A DNA stretch of 64,000 nt from a bacterium (GTDB lineage Bacteria; Bacteroidota; Ignavibacteria; Ignavibacteriales; Ignavibacteriaceae). Below the pieces are notes generated by a model that saw only the letters and a program-made list of their open reading frames with translations, searched no databases and was not told where the DNA came from. The position numbers and the translations under genes are program-made. The stretch is taken from positions 310,001 through 374,000 of the forward strand of contig JADJWC010000003.1 of NCBI GenBank assembly GCA_016716565.1, given 5' to 3'. The first letter of the stretch is position 1, and each line of letters begins with the position of its first letter. Shown in pieces: positions 33,861 through 41,361 of the stretch.

Positions 33861-34390
33861 CTGGGATTCAGGAATTCTTCTTTTAATAGTGCGTAGATAT
33901 ATTGATCAATAAATTTTCCTTCTTTGAAAACTGCTTTCCTTAAAGTTGCTTCCTTTTTGTAACCGCATTTTAGCAAAACTTTTTCAGATATGTCGTTACC
34001 CTCAAATACATTTGCGAAAATTCTGTTCAGCTCAAAATTAGTGAATACAAAATCAGTAAATAATTTTAACGCCTGAGAAATTATTCCTTTATTCCAGAAT
34101 GGTTCGCCGAGCCAGTAACCAATTTCTGCTGAAAACCTGTTAACATCTTCCTGAAGATGAATCCCAATTGCACCAATAAGTTCTCTCTCGCTGGCAATCG
34201 CAAAATTTGATTCAGGATCCTGGTTGCAGGTGTGAACGAGCCACATTTCTGCCATCTCTTCTGTATACGGAAAGGGGAATTGATCTCTTAATAATTTAGA
34301 AACGTTGTAGTTGTTGGCATATTTCACAATTGCTGTCTTGTCAGAATACTCATAGCTGCGGATACAATATTCACCAAAAGAAATTTTCAT
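33857..34390 (-). CDS. GNAT-family N-acetyltransferase (RimJ/RimL type)
   Basis: 177 residues from ATG 34390 (MKISFGEYCIRSYEYSD); an earlier ATG at 34417 adds only a hydrophobic nonapeptide. The fold is seen in IGAIGIHLQ, AEIGYWLGEPFWNKGIISQAL (acetyl-CoA loop) and LNRIFANVFEGNDISEKVLLKCGYKKEATLRKA, the pattern of ribosomal-protein Ser5-type RimJ/RimL enzymes. The substrate may be a ribosomal protein N-terminus or a small molecule. It overlaps the kinase-RapZ gene by four bases, so it is the first gene of that three-gene unit. Confidence 0.83.
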   Translation of the reverse strand: MKISFGEYCIRSYEYSDKTAIVKYANNYNVSKLLRDQFPFPYTEEMAEMWLVHTCNQDPESNFAIASERELIGAIGIHLQEDVNRFSAEIGYWLGEPFWNKGIISQALKLFTDFVFTNFELNRIFANVFEGNDISEKVLLKCGYKKEATLRKAVFKEGKFIDQYIYALLKEEFLNPR

Positions 34391-34426
34391 AACGTAAAAG
34401 TAAGAAAAATAAAGCAAGGAATACTT

Positions 34427-35386
34427 TTACCAATCTCCATCAGATCCGCCGTAAGCACCCTGGTCATTCCGCGAGCCATCCCAATCATTAAACTCGAATG
34501 AGGGATTACCGGCATCTTTACAAGGAGAATTCCCCTGCAGATGATAATCTGATTCCGAAATAAATAACGGATCCAAACTATCCGGGTCCATAAAATTATA
34601 TTGCTCAAAAATATTTGTGCTGTCACCTGAAACAAGATGAATCCTCGTATCGCCGAGGTATGAAAAGTTTTTGTAAAATATATTATTCTGTATTTCTTCG
34701 TAAACCGGATCAACAAATGTGATTGCGCCGCCAAAATTCAAACAATAGTTTTTGTAGAATGTGTTGTTAATAATTTTGTTGGAAGAGTTTTGTGAAAGAA
34801 TTGCTCCGCCATAATCAAGACATTCATTGTCATAAAAGATATTGTTGATTATTTCCGAATTACAGTAAAGTAAAGAAATTGCTCCTCCGTATTGAGCATA
34901 ATTATAGTTGAAATAACAGTTCTTAACAACCAGGCTGGCATTTGATGTTTCTATCGCACCATGTTTTGAATCACTCCCGATAGGCAGATAAACTTCCTCA
35001 ATATCACAAAAAATAAAAATTAAACTATCAGTCGGATTTTCAGAGTGAATTCCTTTCCAGGCTGTTCCGAAACCCTCAAGAACTATCCGGGATTGTTTGT
35101 TACCAATTGCTCTAATTCCTCCGGAAATGTACAGTCCCGCATCTGATTTGAAAAAAATTAAAGTGCCGGATTCAATTGTGAGTGTTGTTCCTGCCGAAAC
35201 TGAAATGTCTGATGAAACATAATATGGAGATTTGCTTTTCAGTAATGGATCTGAAAGTTCGCCTTTAATAACTGTGAAAACTCCACCAAGACCCGGATCA
35301 GCTGGATCGGTAAACAGAGAACGTTCAGAGCAACTGTTCAGAAAAATAAAAATTATAAATGCTATTTTTGCTAAGTAAGATTTCAT
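34427..35386 (-). CDS. Lipoprotein with right-handed parallel beta-helix
   Basis: 319 residues. N-terminal lipobox (IFIFLNSCSERS) predicts a lipidated envelope protein. The body is a pectate-lyase-like beta-helix with repeating rungs: AIETSNASLVVKNCYFNYNYAQYGGAIS, then IINNIFYDNECLDYGGAILS, then IINNTFYKNYCLNFGGAITF, each ending in a Y/F-G-G-A-I motif as in POMP-type repeats. The C-terminal SPCKDAGNPSFEFNDWDGSRNDQGAYGG is the usual cap. No catalytic residues of a lyase are evident, so adhesion or binding is as likely as enzymatic activity. Confidence 0.78.
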   Translation of the reverse strand: MKSYLAKIAFIIFIFLNSCSERSLFTDPADPGLGGVFTVIKGELSDPLLKSKSPYYVSSDISVSAGTTLTIESGTLIFFKSDAGLYISGGIRAIGNKQSRIVLEGFGTAWKGIHSENPTDSLIFIFCDIEEVYLPIGSDSKHGAIETSNASLVVKNCYFNYNYAQYGGAISLLYCNSEIINNIFYDNECLDYGGAILSQNSSNKIINNTFYKNYCLNFGGAITFVDPVYEEIQNNIFYKNFSYLGDTRIHLVSGDSTNIFEQYNFMDPDSLDPLFISESDYHLQGNSPCKDAGNPSFEFNDWDGSRNDQGAYGGSDGDW

Positions 35387-35461
35387 TTAATAATACTGAA
35401 ACCGATTGACTAAAATTAAAATTCACTCATTTAAAAAATACATTTTCCTATTCAATTTGGT

Positions 35462-36622
35462 ATGAAAAAATATTTACTCAACTTTTCCATTTTTCTGATA
35501 TTGGTGATTTCATCGTGTTCACGAAATGAAGTCTCTGTTAAAATTGAAGTTGTATCAAATAACTTACCAACCGGAAGTGTTGTATACATAACCGGAAACG
35601 ATGATCAACTAGGTAACTGGCAGCCTAATTTAACAGCGCTTGAAGAAGTCGAAAAAGGTAAATGGATAAAAAGTTTTTCTTTCCCAAGAGGAAAAAAACT
35701 GGAATTTAAATTCACACGAGGAAACTGGGAAACTGAAGCATTAAATGAGGATAGTACAACACCACCAAATTATGCGTTTGAAGTCCGTAATGATACGACT
35801 ATTTCAATTGAAATAAATCTTTGGGCTGATCAGGTTGAGAGGAAAATTGGCGGACAGATTACCGGAATCGTTGAGTATCATAAAAATTTTTTAGGGGAGG
35901 GAATAAAACCCCGTGATATTATAGTTTGGCTACCTCCTAACTATCAATTAAACACCGAGGAACGATACGCTGTTTTATACATGCACGATGGACAAAATAT
36001 TGTAGATCCTTCAACTTCGACATTTCAAGTTGATTGGCAAATTGATGAAGCAGCAGATAGTCTCATTAAACAAAAATTAATTGAACCGATAATTATAGTC
36101 GGAATCTATAATACAACTGATCGAAACAGCGAATATGCAGAAAATGATACAAGTTATGCTTATATGAATTTCATAGTCGATTCACTTAAACCGTTTATTG
36201 ACAGAACTTACAGAACAAAACCTGATAGAAATAATACAGCGAACGGTGGAGGATCACTTGGAGGATTGATTTCTTTTATCCTCGCGTGGGAATATTCTGA
36301 TGTTTTTTCGAAGGCAATTTGTTTTTCACCGGCTTTTAAAGTTGATCAGTATAACTTTGTGGATAATGTGCTGAAGTATTCAGGAAATAAAAAAGAGATT
36401 AAATTATTTATTCACAACGGAGATAATGAACTTGATACGCAGTTACAAACCGGTGTTGATGAAATGCTAAAGGCTTTAATTAAGCAAGGGTTCAAAGAGA
36501 AGTCGGATTATATTTACATTAAATCCAAAAACTCTCTACACGGTGAAAGGGATTGGGCGAAAAATATTTCACGTGCATTAATTTATTTGTTCGGAACGGA
36601 AAAGGGGAAAAGTTTACTTTAA
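35462..36622 (+). CDS. Lipoprotein esterase with N-terminal CBM20-like starch-binding domain
   Basis: 386 residues. Lipobox VISSCSRN; a CBM20/CBM48-like beta-sandwich (about 25-125) with SVVYITGNDDQLGNWQPNLTAL; then a Fes/IroE-type esterase domain (about 135-386). The latter shows WLPPNYQLNTEERYAVLYMHDGQN and the nucleophile elbow GGGSLGGLISF (serine in G-x-S-x-G). Such enzymes hydrolyse ester bonds of siderophores, feruloyl groups or polysaccharide acetates. The starch-binding domain points to a carbohydrate ester. It ends in a nine-base overlap with the convergent M15 peptidase gene. Confidence 0.8.
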   Translation: MKKYLLNFSIFLILVISSCSRNEVSVKIEVVSNNLPTGSVVYITGNDDQLGNWQPNLTALEEVEKGKWIKSFSFPRGKKLEFKFTRGNWETEALNEDSTTPPNYAFEVRNDTTISIEINLWADQVERKIGGQITGIVEYHKNFLGEGIKPRDIIVWLPPNYQLNTEERYAVLYMHDGQNIVDPSTSTFQVDWQIDEAADSLIKQKLIEPIIIVGIYNTTDRNSEYAENDTSYAYMNFIVDSLKPFIDRTYRTKPDRNNTANGGGSLGGLISFILAWEYSDVFSKAICFSPAFKVDQYNFVDNVLKYSGNKKEIKLFIHNGDNELDTQLQTGVDEMLKALIKQGFKEKSDYIYIKSKNSLHGERDWAKNISRALIYLFGTEKGKSLL

Positions 36623-37258
36623 TTTTTTCTCGAAGTGCTGATAATCTTTCAGACTCTTCCAATCACCGCCCCAACTCCAGCCTCTCTGTTTGAATTCTTT
36701 AACAAGCTGAGATGAAGATGAAATTGTCCCGGCTTTTGTAGTATCATAAATACAGTCTGATGGCAAACTCGATCCGTTTTTAATGTAAGGATTTTGACGC
36801 GGATTTATGTCAATCGCTAATCCGGCAGCGTGATTTGAAATTACTCTCGTTCCGGAAATGAATCTGTAATTAAAAGCGGAACTATTATTGTCCTTCATTG
36901 ATTTTTCATCTGACCAGTCGTATTTGCTGATCGGGATAACTTTTTCGACAGGAAAGCGTGACTCTCTGATGAACTCAAATACTTCAATAATATCAAGCAC
37001 AACATCTTTATGAACTACCAGCTGTCCTTTATGAAGCTTTTCATCAAAACCATAATAATAAACATCCACAATACGCAAATTTTCAAGTGTAGTTTGCGGA
37101 ATTGACTGACCGGCAACAGCTTCATCAAAATCCACATTCGAATCAATTACAGAATCAGAATCGGATTTTTGACTTTGTGCGTTATCAAAATTGAATACTA
37201 AAAAAGCAACAGTCAGAAATACTAATGTTTGAGTAAAAGAGATTTTATTTCTTATCAT
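36614..37258 (-). CDS. M15-family zinc peptidase (D-Ala-D-Ala carboxypeptidase-like)
   Basis: 214 residues with an N-terminal signal peptide (hydrophobic 9-25). The zinc ligands are visible in ISNHAAGLAIDINP (H-x6-D pattern) and the C-terminal DYQHFEKKLK histidine, with the domain opening at ESRFPVEKVIPISKYDWSDE. This matches the VanY/M15_4 group, which cut D-Ala-D-Ala or cell-wall peptides. It acts in the periplasm. Divergent from the FKBP gene and convergent with the esterase. Confidence 0.85.
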   Translation of the reverse strand: MIRNKISFTQTLVFLTVAFLVFNFDNAQSQKSDSDSVIDSNVDFDEAVAGQSIPQTTLENLRIVDVYYYGFDEKLHKGQLVVHKDVVLDIIEVFEFIRESRFPVEKVIPISKYDWSDEKSMKDNNSSAFNYRFISGTRVISNHAAGLAIDINPRQNPYIKNGSSLPSDCIYDTTKAGTISSSSQLVKEFKQRGWSWGGDWKSLKDYQHFEKKLK

Positions 37259-37407
37259 TTTGCTCTGGAATCAATCAATGTTTAGCTGAAATTTATCGTA
37301 AAAGTAAAACCACTTTTTGTAAAAACATAGGATAAAATTATTACGCAATGAGTAGATGATATTAATTATGAATATATTTCGCCGTCAAAATTTTAAAAAG
37401 GAAAAAA

Positions 37408-38244
37408 ATGCAAAAATTATTGTTCGTATTGGTAGCAGTTTTAACCGTTGCGTTGATAGGCTGCAATAAAGGACCAGAAATAAAAACACTTGAATCAGGA
37501 TTACAGTATTTAGATGATTCTCTTGGTACTGGCAGAGAAGCTAAAGCTGGTGATCTTGTATCAATTCACTTCAAAGGATGGATGGTTCCGAAAGATACTG
37601 CCGGCGAATTGTTTTCTGATTGGTCTGTAGATGAATCAAAAAAAATGTTGTCACTGGGTGATTCAAAAATGAGAAACCAGCCAATTAAGTTTGTACTAAA
37701 TACAGGTTCATTTATTAAAGGCACGGATGAAGGTATCGTTGGTATGAAAGCCGGCGGTGTGAGAACTATGATCATTCCTTCTAAGCTTGCTTACGGTGAA
37801 GCTGGAGTCGGTTTTGTTCCTCCAAATACTGATTTAAAAGTTGTGGTTGAACTCCTTGAAGTTAAAGATAAAGGTGTTGCCAAAATGTGGGAGGTAGATT
37901 CAACGTTATTTAAAGCAACTGCTAGCGGATTAAAATACGCAATCATCTCTCAAGGTGAAGGACCTACCGTTGAAGCCGGGAAAGTTGTAACTGTACATTA
38001 TTCAGGTTATTTGCAGGACGGAACTTTGTTTGACAGCTCTGTTGAGAGAGATGAACCAATTCAGTTTGTTGTTGGACAAGGTCAGGTAATTCCAGGTTGG
38101 GATGAAGGAATGCAACTTCTTAAAAAAGGTGACAAAGCAAGATTTATTGTTCCACCGCAGCTTGGTTATGGTGAAATGGCACTTGAGAAAATACCAGCGA
38201 ACTCAACTTTAATATTTGACACTGAAATAGTGGACGTAAAATAG
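37408..38244 (+). CDS. Lipoprotein with two FKBP-type peptidyl-prolyl isomerase domains
   Basis: 278 residues. Lipobox LIGCNKG. Two FKBP domains: first about 27-155 (GDLVSIHFKGWM, VGMKAGGVRTMIIPSKLAYGE) and second about 170-278 (VTVHYSGYLQDGTLFDSS, VIPGWDEGMQLLKKGDKARFIVPPQLGYGE). The second keeps the aromatic active-site residues better (VIPGW, LGYG), while the first has an inserted hydrophilic loop between the YxG-like strand and the active site. They catalyse cis-trans isomerisation of proline bonds in exported proteins. A palindrome follows the stop. Confidence 0.92.
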   Translation: MQKLLFVLVAVLTVALIGCNKGPEIKTLESGLQYLDDSLGTGREAKAGDLVSIHFKGWMVPKDTAGELFSDWSVDESKKMLSLGDSKMRNQPIKFVLNTGSFIKGTDEGIVGMKAGGVRTMIIPSKLAYGEAGVGFVPPNTDLKVVVELLEVKDKGVAKMWEVDSTLFKATASGLKYAIISQGEGPTVEAGKVVTVHYSGYLQDGTLFDSSVERDEPIQFVVGQGQVIPGWDEGMQLLKKGDKARFIVPPQLGYGEMALEKIPANSTLIFDTEIVDVK

Positions 38245-38254
38245 CACTTCATAG

Positions 38255-38295
38255 TTGATGCATGGTTGCATGTCCTCATGCAATCATGCAATCAA
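38255..38295. repeat. Imperfect inverted repeat between convergent genes
   Basis: TTGATGCATGGTTGCATG (38255-38272) pairs with the complement of CATGCAATCATGCAATCAA (38277-38295) with one mismatch and one gap around a TCCT loop. It sits between the FKBP stop and the stop of the glycosyltransferase, so it can act as a two-way transcription end, although neither side has a real T-run. The arms themselves contain repeated TTGCATG units. Confidence 0.7.
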
Positions 38296-38308
38296 CCAAT
38301 CGCTCGAT

Positions 38309-39052
38309 TCATTTTTTATTCTGAAGTTCCCACAACTTGATGTAATTCATCATCGTGCTGACGGAATGCAGCAGGGAAATGATCAATCCATAAACTCCAT
38401 CTTTAAATCCCCGCCTGATAAAGAAAAAAGCAAAGAAAGCTGAGACCGTGTGTGAAAAGATTATCCAGCCGTTAACACGTTTTTTCTTTTGAAATAGTTC
38501 CTGGGATTTTAAAGAACTGTAACGATTAATTTTTGCTAAATAATCTGAGAAAGAAGAGAATGTATAATGGAGCATCGGATTTTTAAGCACACTGATTTTA
38601 CCGTCAACGATAAATTTCTCGTGTACAAGTCGATTGCTGAAATCAGCTTTGGATTTTTTCATCAATCTCAACTGAAAATCTTTTTCCCAGCCGCAGCTTG
38701 TTATTTCCTTATCCATCAGGAAATTTTTTCTCCTGATTTTAAAACCGTTAAAATCATCCGGATCAAGATTCATTATTTCTTCTTTTAATTCAGGAGTGAC
38801 TCGCTCGTCTGCATCAAGACTCAGTACCCATTCATTTGTGGCGAGACTAAGTGCAAACCTTTTCTGGGGAACGTAACCTTCCCATTTTTTGATTATAACT
38901 TTGTCTGTGAATTGTTTTGCAAGCTCGATGGTTTTATCAGTACTCTCAGAATCAACTACAATAATCTCATCAGCCCATTCGACACTCTGCAGGCAATCAG
39001 AAATATTTTTTTCTTCGTCCTTCGTTATAACTATTACGGAAATTTTGTTCAT
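38309..39052 (-). CDS. Family 2 glycosyltransferase, WaaE/KdtX-like
   Basis: 247 residues. The GT-A start is SVIVITKDEEKNISDCLQSV, with EIIVVDSESTDKT and the metal site LSLDADERV; the sequence after it (KEEIMNLDPDDFNGFKIRRKNFL) is typical of the lipopolysaccharide-core glucosyltransferases WaaE/KdtX. A C-terminal hydrophobic stretch (about 200-220) may attach it to the membrane. It probably adds a sugar to the LPS core or another envelope glycan; acceptor unknown. The gene upstream on the same strand is a fructosamine-kinase-like gene. Confidence 0.82.
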   Translation of the reverse strand: MNKISVIVITKDEEKNISDCLQSVEWADEIIVVDSESTDKTIELAKQFTDKVIIKKWEGYVPQKRFALSLATNEWVLSLDADERVTPELKEEIMNLDPDDFNGFKIRRKNFLMDKEITSCGWEKDFQLRLMKKSKADFSNRLVHEKFIVDGKISVLKNPMLHYTFSSFSDYLAKINRYSSLKSQELFQKKKRVNGWIIFSHTVSAFFAFFFIRRGFKDGVYGLIISLLHSVSTMMNYIKLWELQNKK

Positions 39053-39079
39053 CGATTATTATAAGTGAAAATGGATGAG

Positions 39080-39952
39080 TCAAATATAAAACTTTATGAG
39101 ACTTATTGCCTGCGAATAGTATACTCCACCAAAAAGATTCAGATGGTTAAGAACATGGTATAGCTTATAAATATTCTCTCTGTAGTCGTAACCATCTTCC
39201 AGTGGGAAAGTCTCGTTGTAAGCTCGATAAAATTCAAAACTAAATCCGCCGAATAATTTTGTCATTCCAAGATCAGCTTCGCGGTGCCCGTAATAAACAG
39301 CCGGATCAATCAATACTGCATTTCCATTTTCATCAACCATATAGTTGCCTCCCCAAAGATCACCGTGCAGCAATGAAGGCTTCTCTTGTGTGTTGCCGAT
39401 AACATCTACAATCTTATTTTCAAGTTTAGATATTCCTTTTCTCAATTCACCTGTTGAATTACCTTGCTTTTCAGCAAGCTGATGCTGAAACAATATTCTT
39501 TTGTTGAAATAAAAAGCAGTCCAGTCCGATTTTTCTTTCTCGTCAGGAATATTAATCTGCGGATTTGAGCCAATAAAATTGTCTTCATAAAAACCGAATG
39601 TTTCAGAAGAATACTTGTGCATTTCAGCAAAGTTCCTTCCAAAGTCCTCGAAAAAATTTTTAATCTTATTTCCTGACGGAATGAACTCAAGAAGAATATA
39701 ATCTTTATCAAAGTTTAAGAGTTTTGGAATCCGTATCGCATTTGCTTTCTCAAGTTCCATTAATCCGTGTGCTTCTTTTATAAACATATCATTTGAAACA
39801 GAAGAGTTGAACTTCAGAAAATATTGTTCGCTTTCTTCGGTTGTTATTTTGTAAGCATCACTGATACACCCACCAGAAAGGGAGGTCAAGCTTTTGATTT
39901 TACTCCCAAGTTTCTGTTGGATTTTAGTTTTTATTTTCTCTTCTGATATCAT
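39080..39952 (-). CDS. Fructosamine kinase family protein
   Basis: 290 residues from ATG 39952. Fructosamine/ketosamine-3-kinase signatures: LLHGDLWGGNYM (catalytic loop), AVLIDPAVYYGHREADLGMTKLFGGF, and YKLYHVLNHLNLFGGVYYSQ. These enzymes phosphorylate sugar-lysine adducts (Amadori products), reversing protein glycation. It overlaps the preceding low-molecular-weight phosphatase gene by about 29 bases. The pair is sometimes found together, as dephosphorylation and deglycation both repair proteins; this link is inference. Confidence 0.88.
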   Translation of the reverse strand: MISEEKIKTKIQQKLGSKIKSLTSLSGGCISDAYKITTEESEQYFLKFNSSVSNDMFIKEAHGLMELEKANAIRIPKLLNFDKDYILLEFIPSGNKIKNFFEDFGRNFAEMHKYSSETFGFYEDNFIGSNPQINIPDEKEKSDWTAFYFNKRILFQHQLAEKQGNSTGELRKGISKLENKIVDVIGNTQEKPSLLHGDLWGGNYMVDENGNAVLIDPAVYYGHREADLGMTKLFGGFSFEFYRAYNETFPLEDGYDYRENIYKLYHVLNHLNLFGGVYYSQAISLIKFYI

Positions 39953-40421
39953 CTTCAACTTTGTTCAGTAATCCTTCAACTGAATCTTCAAGAATGTCAA
40001 GAACATATTCGAACCCATCACTGCCGCTGTAATATGGATCCGGAACTTCATTGACCTTCATTTTATTTCCGAAGTTTACCATTTTATAAACTTTATCCTT
40101 GAATCGATTTCTTTTGTCGAGCGAAGTTATCTCGTAATAATTATCATCATCCATTGTTACGATGTAATCAAAATGCTCAAAATCTTTCTCCGGATTGAAT
40201 TGTCTTGCTCTACTATCAAGTTTATAACCACGATTTGACGCGTGTTTAATCATTCTTGGATCAGGAGATTCTCCTGAATGATAGTCGAGTGTTCCCGCCG
40301 ACTCAATTTCTACTTTGCCATCAAGCCCTCTTTTTTCAGCCAGTGTCTTTGCGATCCCTTCAGCTGCGGGGGATCGGCAAATATTTCCCATACAAACAAA
40401 TAAAATTCTTTTCTTACTCAA
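39924..40421 (-). CDS. Low-molecular-weight protein-tyrosine phosphatase
   Basis: 165 residues from TTG 40421, which overlaps the yjbQ stop (TTGA) and has GGGGAG at the proper distance; an ATG at 40484 would run 21 codons through yjbQ. The P-loop is FVCMGNICRSP (CX5R, with catalytic Cys and Arg), and the general-acid loop EVPDPYYSG is intact. It hydrolyses phosphotyrosine or, in paired systems, phosphoarginine. Ends overlapping the fructosamine kinase gene. Confidence 0.9.
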   Translation of the reverse strand: MSKKRILFVCMGNICRSPAAEGIAKTLAEKRGLDGKVEIESAGTLDYHSGESPDPRMIKHASNRGYKLDSRARQFNPEKDFEHFDYIVTMDDDNYYEITSLDKRNRFKDKVYKMVNFGNKMKVNEVPDPYYSGSDGFEYVLDILEDSVEGLLNKVEDDIRRENKN

Positions 40422-40846
40422 GTATTCTCCCCAAAGATTGTTACAACAATTTTTCTGCTTCCGGCATGATTCCGATGTTCGCACAAATAAATTCCCTGCC
40501 AGGTTCCGAGGTTCAGTTTCCCATTTGTTATCGGGATTGTTAATGAATTTCCAATTAAAGTTGATTTAATATGTGCAGGCATATCATCTGAACCTTCTGA
40601 GTTGTGATCATACCAGGGTTCGTTTTCTTTGACGGTGCGACTAAAATATTTTTCCATATCAGAACGAACTTCAGGATCAAAATTTTCATTTAGAGTGATT
40701 GATGCAGAAGTATGCTTAATTAAAATATGCATCAATCCAATTTGAATTTTATTTAGTTCAGGTAACTGGTTAACGATCCCATCAGTCACGAGATGAAATC
40801 CTCTTCCGCGTGGTTTTAATGTGATTTCTTTTTGATACCAGATCAT
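40418..40846 (-). CDS. yjbQ: YjbQ-family protein (secondary thiamine-phosphate synthase-like)
   Basis: 142 residues from ATG 40846; an upstream in-frame ATG at 40918 is inside the neighbouring gene. Conserved blocks are LMHILIKHTSASITLNEN, HIKSTLIGNSLTIPITNGKLNLGTWQGIYLCEHR and KIVVTIFG. YjbQ proteins have a weak thiamine-phosphate synthase activity but their real role is unclear. The start overlaps the upstream OB-fold gene (ATGA) and the stop overlaps the phosphatase start, so this is a coupled run of genes. Confidence 0.9.
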   Translation of the reverse strand: MIWYQKEITLKPRGRGFHLVTDGIVNQLPELNKIQIGLMHILIKHTSASITLNENFDPEVRSDMEKYFSRTVKENEPWYDHNSEGSDDMPAHIKSTLIGNSLTIPITNGKLNLGTWQGIYLCEHRNHAGSRKIVVTIFGENT

Positions 40847-41262
40847 TTTATTAATTCCGCTTCTACAAAAATGCAGTTTGGAAATTTTTCGTAACCTATT
40901 GGATTTAGTCCCAAACACTTGCCAAAAACAATGATGAGTGAGCCATTTGTCAATGAAGATGCTTTCTGCACAGTAACTTCATCTTTTATTATGCAAAAGA
41001 TTTTTAAGTTGTCGTTATTTGATTGAAGTTCCAGAAAACTATTTCCGCTTTCTGATTGAATAAAGGACTTAACACTTCCCGATAGCTCAATGTCTTTGTC
41101 GATAAATTTACTATCTGCTGTTTTCTGATCGATGGAATAGCTTTCTACTAGTTCACTCGCACTAATAACTATATTTTTATCCTGATAAACAATGAAGAAA
41201 AGAACAAATATTATCAGCAGAAGCATTAGGACGTTTGCATATTTCCTCTTCTTCTTTTTCAA
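40843..41262 (-). CDS. Small membrane-anchored OB-fold (tRNA_anti-like) protein
   Basis: 139 residues: a basic start followed by a membrane segment (VLMLLLIIFVLFFIVY, about 11-26), then a small beta-barrel domain with SASELVESYSIDQKTADSKF, KDIELSGSVKSF and LTNGSLIIVFGKCLGLNPIGYEK. This resembles the tRNA_anti-like OB-fold seen in many Bacteroidota, which has no proven function. It precedes yjbQ with a four-base overlap. Confidence 0.72.
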   Translation of the reverse strand: MKKKKRKYANVLMLLLIIFVLFFIVYQDKNIVISASELVESYSIDQKTADSKFIDKDIELSGSVKSFIQSESGNSFLELQSNNDNLKIFCIIKDEVTVQKASSLTNGSLIIVFGKCLGLNPIGYEKFPNCIFVEAELIK

Positions 41263-41316
41263 TTATTTATTAATCCTGCAATTCATATCAGCGAAATTAA
41301 TTCTTTAAAATAAGAA

Positions 41317-41338
41317 AGGCGAATCTTGAGATTCGCCT
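41317..41338 (-). terminator. Hairpin after the M28 peptidase gene, probably a terminator
   Basis: AGGCGAATC (41317-41325) and GATTCGCCT (41330-41338) form a perfect nine-base-pair stem with a four-base loop. On the minus strand it is followed by TTTCTTATTTT. It begins GTAGAGGCGA in the minus direction, which recalls the start of the palindrome at 55234-55261, so it may be a mobile palindrome used as a terminator. Confidence 0.65.
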
Positions 41339-41361
41339 CTACAAATTAATTATTGCGAGAA

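Noticed and set aside
38255..38443. A short plus-strand reading frame after the FKBP gene
   Set aside because: It runs through the palindrome and the antisense of the glycosyltransferase gene, with no ribosome site.
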